Origin: Juglans regia
Taxonomy: Eukaryota > Streptophyta > Magnoliopsida > Fagales > Juglandaceae
Direction: 5' to 3'
NCBI RefSeq assembly: GCF_001411555.2
Contig: NC_049904.1
Location: forward strand, 32,439,370-32,503,369
Length of the DNA: 64,000 nt
A program made the position numbers and the translations under genes. Below the pieces are notes generated by a model. It saw only the letters and a list, made by a program, of their open reading frames with translations, ran no database searches and was not told the DNA's origin. This document shows positions 12,255-25,561 of this stretch, in pieces. Numbering within the stretch: the first letter of the stretch is position 1; each line of letters begins with the position of its first letter.

Positions 12255-12437
12255 AGAAAAATTTTATTTATTATTTTAAATTTTATCATCATCCTATCAT
12301 CTCATAATATAATATTAAATAATAGATTTACAAGTAAAATGTAATAAATAATTTCTAATCACCTAATAACACATCGTACGATGGTGGAAAGATGATGGAA
12401 GTTGAGATGATAAGTAGTATTACTCTTTTAAAAAAGT
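12255..12437 (-). mobile_element. MITE related to the one at 32108 (minus)
   Basis: Its reverse complement runs GAGTAATACTACTTATCATC through AACTTCCATCATC and TTATTTATTACA to a GGATGATGATAAA end. The same order of phrases appears at 32108-32271 on the plus strand. Imperfect inverted ends (TCATC/GATGA) make it a foldback MITE. Confidence 0.6.
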
Positions 12438-12800
12438 AGATTCATCATTAAAAAATAATTTTTTTCATTAATCTTGGAATTATTTATTTAAAAAAAAAAG
12501 AGTGTGTGATATCATTTCTCGTTACACAAACAGAATCAACCTTAAACCCCGAAGCTTCCTCTGTGGTTTTTCAAGCATCTCCAACTTAGGGTTTACTTAA
12601 CAGAAGGCCAGAAGAATACAACCTTATTCCACCTTCCTTCTTTGTCTAGCCAACTCCATCTCAACCCTGTATATGGATTTTCTCTCGTCTCCTCAGTGGT
12701 ACCCCGTACCCCAAATAGTTCAGGGGATAACAAATTTAGGAGAATTCCACAATTTTCGTTTCAATGTTTTTTCCACCATAAAGTTGAAAGTAATTTTTTA

Positions 12801-12891
12801 GGTCACAACCTGCAACGAGTCTAAAGCGTGCTTGGACGAGAGTAGTGCTAGAATGGGTGACCTCCTAAAAAGTCCTTGTGTTGTACCCCTT
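12801..12891 (+). pseudogene. 5S rRNA-derived fragment (3' half)
   Basis: From about 12823 the sequence follows the conserved 3' half of plant 5S rRNA: AAGCGTGCTTGG, then CGAGAGTAGT, then GAATGGGTGACCTCCT, then GTCCTTGTGTTGTACCCC. The internal C-box-like region is nearly intact, and a T-rich stretch follows. The 5' half is unrecognisable or very diverged, so this is not a working 5S gene. It could be a dead dispersed 5S copy or part of a Cassandra-type element, whose LTRs carry a 5S-like region. No second copy or LTR partner was seen here. Confidence 0.82.
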
Positions 12892-15800
12892 ATTTTTGTT
12901 TTGATTAAAAAAAAATACAAGAAAAATCAACAAGATTATTGTATTATGTTACTACAATTAAAAATTTAATTAGTCAAAGACCTATGCCATATTAAAAACA
13001 CTAATCCAGCTGGTTTTAGGGAGGAACATAATCGTGATTAAGGAGGTCTAATTTCAACATTAAAAAACAAATAAAAATGTAGTTTTCTGCATGCCTCTAA
13101 TGCGGCAGAAAGAAAGGTTTATGAAAAGAATATTATTAGACGGGGCAAAAAAAAAAAGACACTTAGACTTGTAATTATTGGAAGTGAATGATCAGTACCA
13201 TTACAAAAGCCGATGGCGAGTATTCAGGATGAAGATTATGAGGGTCTACTGTCCCATAATGTCCCAGCATCCAACAACATTCCAGCATAGAAAAAGGACA
13301 TAAGTCTTAGAATTATTATGATGATGGTGGTCATGATGATTATGATTATGATAATGAAACAAAAGCTTTACAAAGGCCTAATGATGATGTCTACGGAGGG
13401 AGCAAAGATCCTTCCATTTCCAGGGTTGCATGCCATGCCAATGATGCCATGTTGCTTTGTCTTTTTTTTTTTTTAATCTTTTGCACTCATCTTGGTAATC
13501 ACAAAAGAACAATTATTAGTTTAATAAAGTCATTTTTTAATCTACCATTATGAGTGCTGCACTCTGCAATCATTTACATGATTAATTTATATCATGCTCT
13601 TTAAATTATACATCTCATGCTCTTACAATGAACAAAAATCATTACTAACATCTGTAATTTTACTCGAGAATAATTTTTTTGTGTATTTATGTTCAGAAAT
13701 ATACAAATTCTATACAAATTAACTTTAAAAATATAGTAAAATTATTTTTATTATCAAATAGATTTAACGATATTATATGAAAATATAAATTTTTATATAT
13801 TTATTTTTACTCCAACAAAACAAGAGAGTTTTAATTGAATCATAACACCAGAAAAAGGCACCGTATTAAGGATCGAAGCCTTCAAACGTTTAATGATACG
13901 ATCATTACAAGCATATCAAATCAAAAAGGCTAATAAATGCATGATGGAGTCAATTCGTTGCATCCAATAATTAAAATAATAGTGTCTTACCAAAACTAAA
14001 TACTAAAATGAATGATCATCTAGAGAATTTTAATGGGTAATAACTGCAAAATCACTATTTATTTTAAAATTTTAAGTTGATTTTATTATTTATTTTTTTA
14101 TCTTAACACTCTTCTCACATGTAGATCAGACTCTTTTTTAATGAATAATTCAATATGTGGAATATTTAATTAAATGAGACAAAGTGTAACTCAAGACCTT
14201 TGCTCTAATACTATAAATAAATTTATAAACTGAATTCATCTTATAAAATTAGTTCTATAAAAGATGATTGTGCATTTCTTATAAATATATTTAAGATCTT
14301 ATTCACAAATAATGTGGATCAGTCACAAAATGAAAGGAAGTTTATACTATTTATTTCGTGATAATGATAAAAAAAAAATATAAATAGGCCTGTAAGTAAG
14401 AAAAGATATTGAAAAATAATTTCATATTATTTTAAATATGTTTAGAAAGAATGAATGAACGTGAAACAGATTTAAAAGATAATTAAGTCCATTAATTTCT
14501 TCAATAACTGCACAGCGAGAAGTGCAAACACAGTTTTTTATTACAAAAACTTGGAAAGTTTTTAATTCCAGTAGCAGAGACTTCTGCAACCTTCAGATTA
14601 TGAGTAACTATGGTCGTTGACTCCAAAAAGAACAAACACTAAAGTGTCCCGTTCATTTTCAACTAATTTTCGAGAAACAGTTACCACATCGAGAGAGAGA
14701 GATCAGAGATGGGAGGTAGCATGGAAGGTGAGATGGTGGGGACAAGACTGCATCAAAAGGGTCGAAATCTTTAGTCACATACATTCATTCATTCATATGC
14801 AGAGGGCTGACAAAAGGTCCCAGAAACGAAAGCATCATTCTAAATATTTTAAAAAAAAAATTAGAAAGAAAAAAATGACAGTCCTGCTTTGAGCAGAGAG
14901 CAGAGTACAGAGTTGATTATTTTTGTCTTTATTTTTATTTTTTAAGCCACGTCTAGTTTTACCGTTAATAGGTCTTTGTAGCCCTAATGTGTATGCCAAA
15001 TCACCAAGATTCTGTTCCTGATCACTACCAGTATCTTCCATCAGATCGTTCTCAGTCAGGGAAAAAATAAAAGCAGCCATATGTGCATTATGCATAGCTC
15101 TGCTATTTCACATCATTCTTTTTCTTAGGTTTTACCACACTTTCTGTCCCGATCAGCCTAATGGATTGGTGAATTAGATACACAACAGGCTTTTGGAGAT
15201 ATTATTGGTAATTCATGATTAAATAATTGGGAATATTAGATATGTTTGGTTAACATCTTGTTTCGGACGTCTTTGGCAAAGTTCTAACAATTTTAAGTTT
15301 TTAAAATTGGGTTTACAAAAATGAAGAAGAAAGAAAATGAAAAATAGTGGCTTTGAAATTAGAGAGTCTCAGATGCTAAAATCATTAGAATATTTTAAAA
15401 GTTTATAAATAATGAGAGAGTCTAGAAATAATTTTTATACATAAAAATTACTATTTATACGGAAAATATGAGGAACAGATCATGTCTATCATTGTGAAGC
15501 TAATGTCATTTTTACCATTCCTTTTATTATAGTCTTTTAATACGGCGTGTCCCTGCAATGACGTTATTAATATAGTGTGTTGCTTGGATAGTGATGTCAT
15601 TAAAGGCTGTACTTAAGAGTTAGACATTGTTCGAGAGATCTCTAGGACAACGAGTCACATCTCCCCTGCAGTCTACTCTCATATGGGGTTGGGTCCAGGG
15701 GAGTCTACTTGCGGGCCAGGCCCAGGGGCCTATTTTTTCTAGCCTAGACATTCTTTTCTTATTCTCTTAGTTGCTCCTCACAGGCCCACTAAAAAGGGGA

Positions 15801-17274
15801 AAAACCTTTTACATGTTTAATGTTTGAAAAATGTTAGGGTAAGTCTTATATCATACACTTCTATCTAATCAATATGTAATTTATTATTTATTATTTTTCT
15901 ACATATATATTTAAGCATCAAGATAGCATGACAATTATGACAAGAGGAGTGCTACAAAAATAATCACATAAAAATAATCACACACACTAGATCTGTTAAA
16001 TCTACTTTATAATAATTAATAAAAGTAATTTTACAATCTAACGAAACACATCAAGTCACGTCAATTTGTGAGATTACTTTTGTGTCATCTTTTTATAGTT
16101 AAAATATTTTTCAAATGACAAATTACGTGTTAATTAGATAAAAGTGTGTGGTGTCATGCTACTTTTTGAAAATACCTACCTAACTACCTTTATAAATTCA
16201 GCAACATCAAATCATACTAAATATAATTTTAGAGTGTATGAATACTATATGTTATTACTTTTAAAAAATATGATCAGTCATTAAAATTTGTTTTTTTTTT
16301 TTTTTTTATATATAAAACCTAGATTTGTTTGTTATCATTATACAAATCATTTCCAAAATAAGAACATACAATATCTTCTAGAATTTGTGTACAAGCTGTC
16401 AAAGAGAGAGAGAGAGAGGCTATATATCAAGTTAATGAATTGTCACGCATTCCTCTTGATGCATTGGTTGGATGTTTTGATAAATCTAAGTGGTGTGCCA
16501 TGATCTTTAATTTGATGTCTAATTTGTATAAAATACTTATCCTTAAAAAAATGTGAATTTCGAATGTTTGTCACAACCAATATATCTTTATAAGGACTAT
16601 CTCAAAAGATATCATATGATAAAACTTTTAATTAATCATCATTGATTGATTAAAAAATTCAACAAAATATAACCTTTTTTTTTTTATGTATAGTTTAACA
16701 TAATCATGATTAACAATGTATATAGCTCATGCTAATTCCACTCTAGCTGTGATGTTAATGGGAATCATAATTAGCCTAATCAAATCTCATATTCTTAACG
16801 TGGAAGATATCAAATTGATTTACGGCAACAAGCTGGGACCCCCAAATTAAACTTCAAAAGATTCTTAAAAAATTAATTACATATGTGATCAGTGACTATA
16901 TAATTAGATAATTCATATAGGTGGACAAGACGACGAAAACAACAATTGTCAATCAGCCAATAAATCTAATTGAATTCGTGGTGATGGGGGGACCATCGGA
17001 TGATAATTCAAAATTGGAGATCGATTGAAGAAATTAGAAGCAGCCCCAAAAATCCAATAATTTATATACTCATACATTACAATATACATTTATATACATA
17101 TATAGATGAGATAACATCCGACCGACGTACAAATGATTGCTGTTCTATAATTTGTCTCCTTGGGACGCTGCAGCGTGTCCACTGTCCCTCCCGCCCTATC
17201 CCATGCATTTTGGGTCCCCCCCCCCCCGCGGCGGGGTCTATGATCATTATTCATCCCAAGGAATTTATTATATG

Positions 17275-17420
17275 AAAATATTTGAATAGTTAAAAGTTAA
17301 ATGAGATATTATTTTTTAATTAAAAAAATTAAATTATTTATTATATTTTAAATAAAAATTTAAAAAAATTACAATAATTAGATAAAATAAGTTGAGATGA
17401 ACTCTAAATTTAAACGGATC
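17275..17420 (-). mobile_element. TTTGG-type MITE remnant (minus)
   Basis: It contains the family phrases AAATTATTTATTATATTTTA and ACAATAATTAGATAAAATAA in reverse orientation. The ends are worn and no target duplication is visible. Confidence 0.5.
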
Positions 17421-19049
17421 TATAATCTGTACGTTTCTATATGTTATTTCATGGACAATATTCATACACGTCAGTCTTCAACCTATCTCCCTAGCTAGCA
17501 GTCGCATGTATATATATATCGTTGGACCTTGGTACCTATATATATATATATTCTCAGACTATGAATTAACATGTTGTATATCGATCTCTAGCTGTCTCCT
17601 TGATCTTTCTCACGCCGTTACGTCCTATTCCATCCTACTTGGATGCATGGTACAGAATTAATACACTTATATATACGTACTATTTATTAATACAGCCACT
17701 AAATTTATAGCTGGCTGCCTGGCCGGGCATGTACTAATTGTACGTATACATACGTAGCCATGCATCTACCAGTACTATCCATAATTAATTACGTACGTAC
17801 TATTATATATATCTTTTCATTGAATATGTATGTATAGCTATATATCCATTAATATTCCACGTATAGATAATATGTATGGCCGTACGTAGCTAGCTAGCTA
17901 TATTGTGCATGGCCTGTTTGAGTACATTTTAAAGTATAATAAAAAAAATATTGTATTGTGGAATCCTCGTATATTAATAGTACGTACGTACGTACGTAGT
18001 ATTATTTAATGATGATCATGTAGTCTAAAGAATAGAATAAAAAAGTCTCCAATCTGACCAAAATATACGTACGACCAACGGCTAGCAAGCGCATACCCGA
18101 CCAGACTTTATAATGTTGAGAATTATCGCATTATAATTTTGACAGATAGAAACCAACAACATGATTTGTCCGATCCAATCCGAACAAGACGACTCATTAT
18201 TTCTAATTTATAATTATGTGTTGTCTGAATACATTACATCCTGATGATCTGGCATGCCATTGCCAAGTACGTGAACAACAGATGATCACTAGCTATATGT
18301 ATAGGATCATGGGATATATATTATATTATATATAATGTGTGGGGCTTTTTGAGAATGATTAATCATGTAATTCGTATTTAATAATAATAAATAACATTAT
18401 ATATCTATATATAATATTAATTTATATATAGGACCGAACCCAAATCCAAATTTAAAAAAAAAAAAAAAAAAACACAACAAACTTGTTTATTTGGATTTCT
18501 TTTCCCTCCCAAATCTCCAGTTTTGTATAATAAGAGAGATAATATTAAATATGCCGCTAGCTGCGAGCGTGCACGTCCACATGATACAACATGCAACTGA
18601 CATGCATATATAAAAAATATATAAATCAAACATTAAAAAGGTTTTAATGTGGCCTGTTCTCAAAATGTCAAGACCAAACTCACAGGACACAACCAATACA
18701 TATTAATGACTTATCAGTTCATATAGATATATGAAGTACTCGACATTTAATTCTTTCTGGTTTTGCTTTAGTTTAGTTTTTTTTTTTTTTTTTTCCTTCC
18801 TGAGCTTACCCCTGCAAGTGCTACCATTTCTTGTCATATTTAATTAGTCGTTTAGAACTTAGTATGGTACAGTAAAGAACCTGATCAGGAGGTTACCCCG
18901 CTCGTAGAAACACGTGATCTGCTAATTAAGGTTAATTATATGTGATATATATATTTATATACACACACAGTTAATATAGAAGATGCATGCAGGTCAAAGA
19001 ACGTGTTCCCATGACAAACTTAATCAGGCTTAGCCAAAGCAGAAGCTCC

Positions 19050-19230
19050 GTTTAGATCATCAACTACTCTCAACTTATCATTATAATTTTATCAAATTTT
19101 AGCATAAAATAGAATAAACAATTTAATTTTTTCAAATTCTAAAATAATAATAATATTAAAAAATAATATTCTAACAATATTTTATCATCTCAACTCAATT
19201 CGACTCACTTCAATATCCAACCTCACCCAT
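19050..19230 (+). mobile_element. TTTGG-type MITE (plus)
   Basis: It runs from CCGTTTAGATCATC through the AATAATAATATTAAAAAATA core to CACTTCAATATCCAACC. It aligns along its length with the copies at 648 and 30540. Confidence 0.68.
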
Positions 19231-19429
19231 ACAGTAGAACAAAACCTCATCTTAAAGCGCCCTAACCAATAAAAAACATAGAACGTACGGCCACTGAAAT
19301 GCTCATATTGATAATCCCAGTCAGATGAGTTAGATATATATATTATATATATATATATGTAAAGTTTCAAGAAATTTAAATTAGAATTTACTTCAACAAG
19401 TTTTGAATCTTGAAATGGCTAGTTTGTTT

Positions 19430-19600
19430 TTGTAGATAAAATAATTTGAGATTAAAATTAAAAAGTTGAATAAAGTATTATTATAATATATTTTTTAATA
19501 TTATTTTTATTTTAAAATTTAAAAAAATTAAATTATTTATTTTATTTTATATTAAAAATTGATAAAATTATAATGATTAGATATTTTTTAAAAACAAACG
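19430..19600 (-). mobile_element. TTTGG-type MITE (minus)
   Basis: Reverse-orientation family member with the core TTTTTTAATATTATTTTTAT, ending near AAAACAAACG. It lies only 200 bp from an opposite-orientation copy at 19050, so the pair forms a loose inverted repeat. Confidence 0.6.
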
Positions 19601-22128
19601 ATGCCGGTTTGAATCGGGTTTTTAAAAATTTCGTATGAGTAGACCAAATCAACATTGACACGTCTAATATAATTAGTGGGTTTGGACTATATATATATAT
19701 ATAATAATAATAAAAAAAAGTATTATTTATCAGAGAAAAGTGTGATACCAATTTAGTCAAGGGAGTCCCACGTACGTCGTTTCCTTAATTATTTATTGCC
19801 TCATGCGACTAAACAACGTACGTACATCTAGCGAAATAAAATAAGAGTCGATCGATCCCCTTAGATTATGCCCCATTTTAGGGCAGGGAGCCTAATTTAC
19901 AGTTGCTTAACGAGGAAAGGAAATTAGGGTATCTGAGCTGCAACACTTCATAATCGATGCTCGAAATGATTGGCCTTTCGAGATTCCAAAATTGGGACTA
20001 TTCATTCTATCAGAAATACATGTGAATGCCCATCCAAAGCATCGTCAAGTAAGGCTCTCTTCTACGTCTTCTAGCAAATTATTGGGTGGTTTTCTGGCTT
20101 TTGATCAGCAGGATCAACTCATGTCCATTGGATTTTTCCGGGCATCCAATATACAAGTCATGATGCCATTTAATTATGCATGGTGACTTTTCAATGTCCA
20201 TATCAATCCTCTTAATTAGTCAAATCAGGGCAATGTAAACCTCAGTTCTAAGACTAATTATAATACCAAATCCCATCTCGATCTACTCATCTTGATAAGC
20301 CATGATAATATATGGATTGAAATATATTATAAGTATTAAATATGATTATTAATTAATTTCCTACCCTACGATAAATGGGTGGGGGAGTTATGCAAAAATC
20401 ATGCATTATTTTATGAATATATATATCGATTTGAAAAAGAAAAAGGAAAAGAGTTTAGGACACGATGGCACTGCACATTAAGTTGCCTTGACCAAATCAC
20501 TAGTTGAAATTCCAAAATGCTTAATCATTGCAAAAAAAAAAAAAAAAAATGTTGATTAGGAATGTAAGGAGAGAGTGGTTGGTATGGCTTTTCTAAGGGT
20601 CACCTTTATCCCACGGTACCCAGGGTCCCACCCAATAATACATGACCTATAGATGATAGATCTCTCTCTCTCTCTCTCTCTAACTTATCATTAAAGCCTG
20701 CATGACTTCAATAATTGCAATGATCCTAAAAGCATGACATATCTGACCTCGTCACATCATCTAGATGTGTATTTTAATTACGATTTGTTTAAAAAGCTCA
20801 CCCACGCGCGTGGGACCACCACCCTAGCTAGCCCTCCTCATATATCTATCTATATACATGTGTATATTCATCGGATACCTATAATATTGATGGCTGTCAC
20901 GCTTGTTTTAAGCTCCATTGCTATCTCTATACCTTTATTCTTGATAAAGGATAGTTTTTATATATTCTATAGAAAAAAAAAAAAAAAACAGAACTTTCGT
21001 TGAAGTAGGAAAAGACGGTCGTTTTGTCTGCCTGTGTTAAAACACATAATTATAGTCAAAATCTTGCTCCAATCTGACTAATCCTTCCTAATGTGTATTT
21101 TTTTCCGCCTGTGCACACATCACGCTTAATACTATCTTCGATCGGTTGTCACCTCCCCATTAGTTGCTGGACGCGTGGCAAAACCTGTAAAGGTACTCTG
21201 CTCTGGTTGGTAAGTCAGCGGACCAAGCCATCAGTCAGTCGTTTCTTATCGAATTACGTCACACATATATATATGATTATATCAACTCGGAAACTGCAAA
21301 AGCTTTGGGCTCTATAATTTGGAAACAAACAAACAAAACCAACAGTGGCCATGATCTCTTCCGTAATTTAATTTGCGAGTTTGGTGAGAAATCATTAATA
21401 ATTTTCTCCCAAGTTATCATTTTCATGATCATGATATGTATATATATATATATATAAATCGATTTAGTCAATGAAACAACAGGGAGAATTTAGAAATGGT
21501 GCCAGCCGTCGGATAAGGATTACTAATTCTCATTTTCTCATTGTTATGACGTGGCCTTTGTTTGGTATGAACACAATAATTTAGCGACACTCAGGAGTAA
21601 TGATGATCACATTAATTACTAACAAGTCTTTTCCACCCATCTGCAAAATCTCTTCGGGGATTTTCAAGCAATGCAACGTAGATTGGACTATGATTTTCTG
21701 TTCAAATCGTTGAAAATTTTGGGAGAAAAAACTGCAGGAAAATATTACCGGTGGGTGGTTCAGTTTATAATTAATCAGGTACACTTCATGCAGACCGTAA
21801 TGCCAAGTGCCGATTAAAGAACATTTTTTATTAAAAATAGAAATAAACATTCTAGTCTTCCTTTGTTCGTGATTAAAAAGATTTCTCAGGCAAATTCTGT
21901 CTTCTTTTTCTCTTTCATTTCACCCCCCAAAAAAAGTCAACAACGTTCAATTTTTCTTCTCTCTTGAATATTTTTAACAAAAGAGGCGATGGGCTACGAA
22001 GATTGATTATTAGACCAAATCTTTATTTCTCACAAGGGTGTGAAACCGTTGTCTAATTAAATGGAATCACGTGCGTTTGTCAACCTGAATATGTCGGTCA
22101 AATCTTTTACTCGCACAAGGCAAAAAGA

Positions 22129-22136
22129 TATAAAAA
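22129..22136 (+). promoter_or_regulatory. Likely TATA box of the HAT14-like gene
   Basis: TATAAAAA lies about 190 bp before the start codon and would place transcription start near 22160. The leader would then include the A-rich stretch at 22170-22202. This is a motif-and-position call only. Confidence 0.5.
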
Positions 22137-22317
22137 GTCTTTGTCTAGGGTTTCTGTTTTGTGTCTTTACATTAAAAAAAAAAAATTAAAAAAAAAAAAA
22201 AAGTTTCAGATAGCGTCTCTTTTTAAGACCCAGCTCCCTCCCCCAGAACACAAAACCATAACAGTGTGTTTGAAAAAAGAAGCCTTCCTGTGTGGCTCGG
22301 CGTTAGTGATACACACC

Positions 22318-23817
22318 ATGGAGTTAGCTTTGAGCCTGGGTGATACACCGAAGCCGTTTACATTTCTTGACAAAACCCCGAAGATGTCTAGCAAGGATGT
22401 CGGGTTCTGCATGGGCTTAGGAAGTGCTTTCAGTGGAAGATCTGACGAGAAAAGAGAGATCCGTGAGGGTGAAGATCGGAGAGAAGTGATTAGAGATGAG
22501 GGGGAAAGGAGATTACTTTCTTCAGATCCACCTGTGCAGCTTGATCTTTTACCTTTCTCGCCTGTTCCACGCAGCCAGCCGCCAACACAGCTTCGTTTTC
22601 CTTGGCTTGCTGATAACTGTAATGTCCAATTTCCATTGTGTGCTTATTTTGCTATTTTATCACTATGTTTGGTTGCTAAGAAACCGGTTAATATTTTATT
22701 GATTACTGTTTTTTATGCAAACTTTTTTCCGATTCCGGCTTATTTCCTTTGGTTTGTTGAGCGGGTTCTTGCTTGTTGCAGTGGTGCCCGAACCGGGTCC
22801 GTCGGATGGAACGGGAAAAGGGTTGGATGTAAACCGCTTCCCGGCGGTTGCTATTGCGGCGGAAGAGGCTGACGATGGGACGGCCCTTTCGTCTCCAAAC
22901 AGTACAGTTTCATCGTTTCAGATGGATTTCTGTGTTAGGAATGGTGGAAGAACGAAGAGAGACTTGGAGCTTGAGACTGAAAGAGCCAGCGATGATGACG
23001 AAAACGGGTCGACTCGGAAGAAACTCAGACTCACAAAAGAGCAATCTGCTTTTCTTGAGGAGAGTTTCAAAGAACACAGTACTCTCAACCCAGTAAGTCC
23101 GAGCTACATCTGAAGCCAGTTCTTTTTATCATGCGTATCATTTGGACATTTCATTTTGGATTGAACGTGTCAGTGTAGATTTGATTGCTGGTTCCTTTAT
23201 TTATTTCTTGTGCGACGTGTAGAAGCAAAAGCTTGCTCTGGCAAAACAGTTAAATCTTCGTCCTCGGCAGGTAGAAGTGTGGTTTCAGAACAGAAGAGCA
23301 AGGTATATTAACGTTGCTTACTGTTTTTTGTTAATAAGTTCGGTTCTTGGGGTTTGGTATTGTTAACTTATCTTTGTCGATAATTTAGTGTTTTTGGAGT
23401 TTTTTATTCGTAGTTATCCGGATTTGTACTCTCAACTTACGTTTTCTGGGGCTAAATGATGATGAAAATTACAGGACGAAGCTAAAGCAGACAGAGGTAG
23501 ATTGTGAGTATTTAAAGAGATGCTGCGAGACACTGACACAGGAGAATAGGAAGTTACAAAAGGAACTGCAGGAATTAAGAGCTCTGAAAACCTCTCAACC
23601 TTTCTACATGCAGCTTCCTGCCACCACTCTCACCATGTGTCCATCTTGTGAGCGCGTGGCCACCACCACTACTACTACAGGCTCTTCCGGTGCTACTGCT
23701 GGCAACAACAACAACAGCACCACAAACAAAGCAGCCTTATCACTTGCAAAGGGCAGGTTATACCAGGTACAACAAGCTCACATGCACCAGGCCCAACCTC
23801 ACCAAGCTGCTTCATGA
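22318..23817 (+). CDS. HAT14: HD-Zip class II transcription factor, HAT14-like
   Basis: Four coding exons: 22318-22618, 22782-23092, 23223-23302 and 23475-23817. All introns are GT-AG and the joined frame gives 344 aa, close to Arabidopsis HAT14. The protein begins with an EAR-type repressor motif (LALSL, residues 3-7) and a conserved N-terminal region containing CMGLG. The homeodomain starts at about residue 179, with helix 3 reading [12 protein letters not shown] leucine zipper follows directly, then the class II CPSCE motif at about residues 286-290. Class II HD-Zip proteins bind as dimers to pseudopalindromic AATNATT sites and mostly repress, often in shade-avoidance and auxin-linked development. 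The intron between helices 2 and 3 of the homeodomain splits an Arg codon in FQNRRAR. The C-terminus has Thr and Asn/Ser repeats and a Gln/His-rich tail. Family identity is sure; the exact orthologue is inferred from the N-terminus. Confidence 0.95.
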
Positions 23818-25197
23818 GATGTCACTAATTGTCTTGTGTTCTGCACCGTTTTCCAGTTGTATATACTTTTGGCTTTTAGCATTTTCCTGTTTCCCGTCTC
23901 GACCAATTTGTCTCTAGTGGGGTTTCCTTGTTAATGGAGTTTTTGAACGGGATAGAGGGGGTGATATATTTGTTGATTGACGTGAAAATACAGAAGATTT
24001 TGTTACCAAAGAAATCTTTATCTGTAGCTTTTTAATTTATGGCACTGCACAAGGAAGGAATAGGACAGTGTTCCAACGCGGGGCCCTAGATATTGGGACA
24101 CTGAATGAAACTAGATACGAATTTAGGTAGCCATGTTTGTTGTTCGAATGTTTTTGGAGGCTAGCAAGAGGGGAGGGGGGGGATACTATGTCCAAAAATT
24201 CTACGATCTCAAGCTTCTTGTTGAGAAAATAATGATGGCTTCTCTTTGAATCTCTGATCAAATGAAACATTAATTGCATGTGCCAGTGGTAGACGCCGAT
24301 GGGTACATCTCAAGCTTGTTTAAAGCGCGTTTTTTTAATATTCAGTATTTGGTTTCATTGGTGGTGCTATCTGTAATCTGACAGAACTATATGCTTAATT
24401 CTACAACTAAACCAATTTCTGCTGTAGGAATTAATCATTATTTTTTTGAGTTCTAGGTTGTAACAAATGCAGTGCAAAATGTACTCTTGACAATTAACTG
24501 GGTCCCGATTCATTTACACATTTACAGTAAAGATAAAATGTGTTGAGAACTACCGTACGAATATTGTTAGAATGGCCCGGCCAATCATTTGAGAGAGAGA
24601 GCTCTAAAAACAAATACATGGCTTGAAATAGTTCAAAACGACTAAGAAAAATGTGCAGTAATGCATGAAAAGCGAGGAATATACATGGAGAGGCGCAGAA
24701 CTTCTTTCACTTTCAAATCTTATCAGCAGACAACAAAGAGGAGCTGCCACCGAAGGGTTAGGTAGTAAAAGTTCAATTTGCTTTGCGGGCATGCCTGTCT
24801 GAAATTGATATTTGTATGGGACAGCTAAGGGCTCGTGGCTGATGAGATGGGATCTAAATATTAATAATGGTGCACGCGGTATCCAAACAGAGTGAAATGA
24901 ACCTAGAAGATGTGGGAGGAACGGCATTTTTAATGAGTTTTCTTGGACATTCATCTTGGAGACCAACTCGAGCTTGATCTAGCCACTTGGAACTCAGCTC
25001 TTCATGTTCAAGCTATTTAGCAGGAGATTACATATCAGTTTAAACCACCCTACTAGTCTTAGGACTCATTTTATATAACTTCGAATACCTCAATTTTGCC
25101 ATCCGTTTGTGTTAAAAAAACACTTCCATTGGAACGGATCTGCTGATTTACTTCCTTGTCAATGTAGGTAGTCATGATGACATAATATTATAAAGAA
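23818..25197. other. HAT14 3' UTR and gene-free DNA
   Basis: The first 200-250 bases are likely 3' UTR. The remainder up to the copia element has no convincing coding sequence. A 120-codon open frame on the minus strand (24604-24966) shows no recognisable domain. Confidence 0.5.
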
Positions 25198-25551
25198 TAA
25201 TAAGAAACCGAAAGAACAATGCACAGAACGTGCTTGACAAAATACCTAAGAGGAAAGAAAATCTCTGTAGAGTATTTTTTGTTGTAGAGTATTTTTTGTA
25301 TTTTGAATTTCCTTGCATACAACAGTGCTCTGAAGCAGAGCTTTTATTAGACAGTATTACAATGCAGAATCATAACAAACATAATACAAGATTGGATTCC
25401 ATCGTACACCTCATCACATTCTGTTATGCCTGAGTATTCCAGAGCATTCCATGATGGAGAGTTTTGTTATTTCTGTACAGAGGCAAATCTGCATGCAGGT
25501 GTTGCGCTAGCAAGGTCTTTTTGTAATTCTGATGAATCTGCAGCCTTAATA
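25198..25551 (-). repeat. Copia 3' LTR
   Basis: This 354-bp LTR is left of the body because the element is reversed. It matches 29924-30260 across its length. A partial duplication of a GTAGAGTATTTTTTGT phrase near 25266-25298 accounts for most of its extra length of about 17 bp. Confidence 0.9.
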
Positions 25552-25561
25552 GTCCCCCTCG
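25552..25561 (-). other. Copia polypurine tract
   Basis: On the element strand CGAGGGGGAC ends exactly at the 3' LTR, where the plus-strand primer is expected. Confidence 0.75.

Larger units (their letters stand above)
12900..22100. other. Long gene-free intergenic region upstream of HAT14
   Basis: Nine kilobases of AT-rich DNA hold only short, low-complexity reading frames. Contents include MITE remnants (17275-17420, 19050-19230, 19430-19595), a GA tract (about 16403-16420), a run of 13 C followed by GCGGCGGGG (about 17217-17236), and a TC tract at 20659-20681. Stretches near 17480-18090 are rich in CTAGCTAGC and GTACGTACGT palindromes. A plant repeat phrase with CTTTGCTCTAATACT lies near 14195. 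The last 1-2 kb probably include HAT14 promoter DNA. Confidence 0.55.

Noticed and set aside
14190..14215. Primer-binding-site-like phrase CTTTGCTCTAATACT
   Set aside because: No LTR on either side. This phrase occurs in dispersed plant repeats, and a lone motif is not enough to call a retroelement.
14617..14892. 91-codon reading frame
   Set aside because: Low-complexity basic sequence running into a poly-A stretch; no domain and no gene-like context.
24604..24966. 120-codon minus-strand reading frame downstream of HAT14
   Set aside because: No recognisable family, no splice partners and no coding-like composition. Probably chance.
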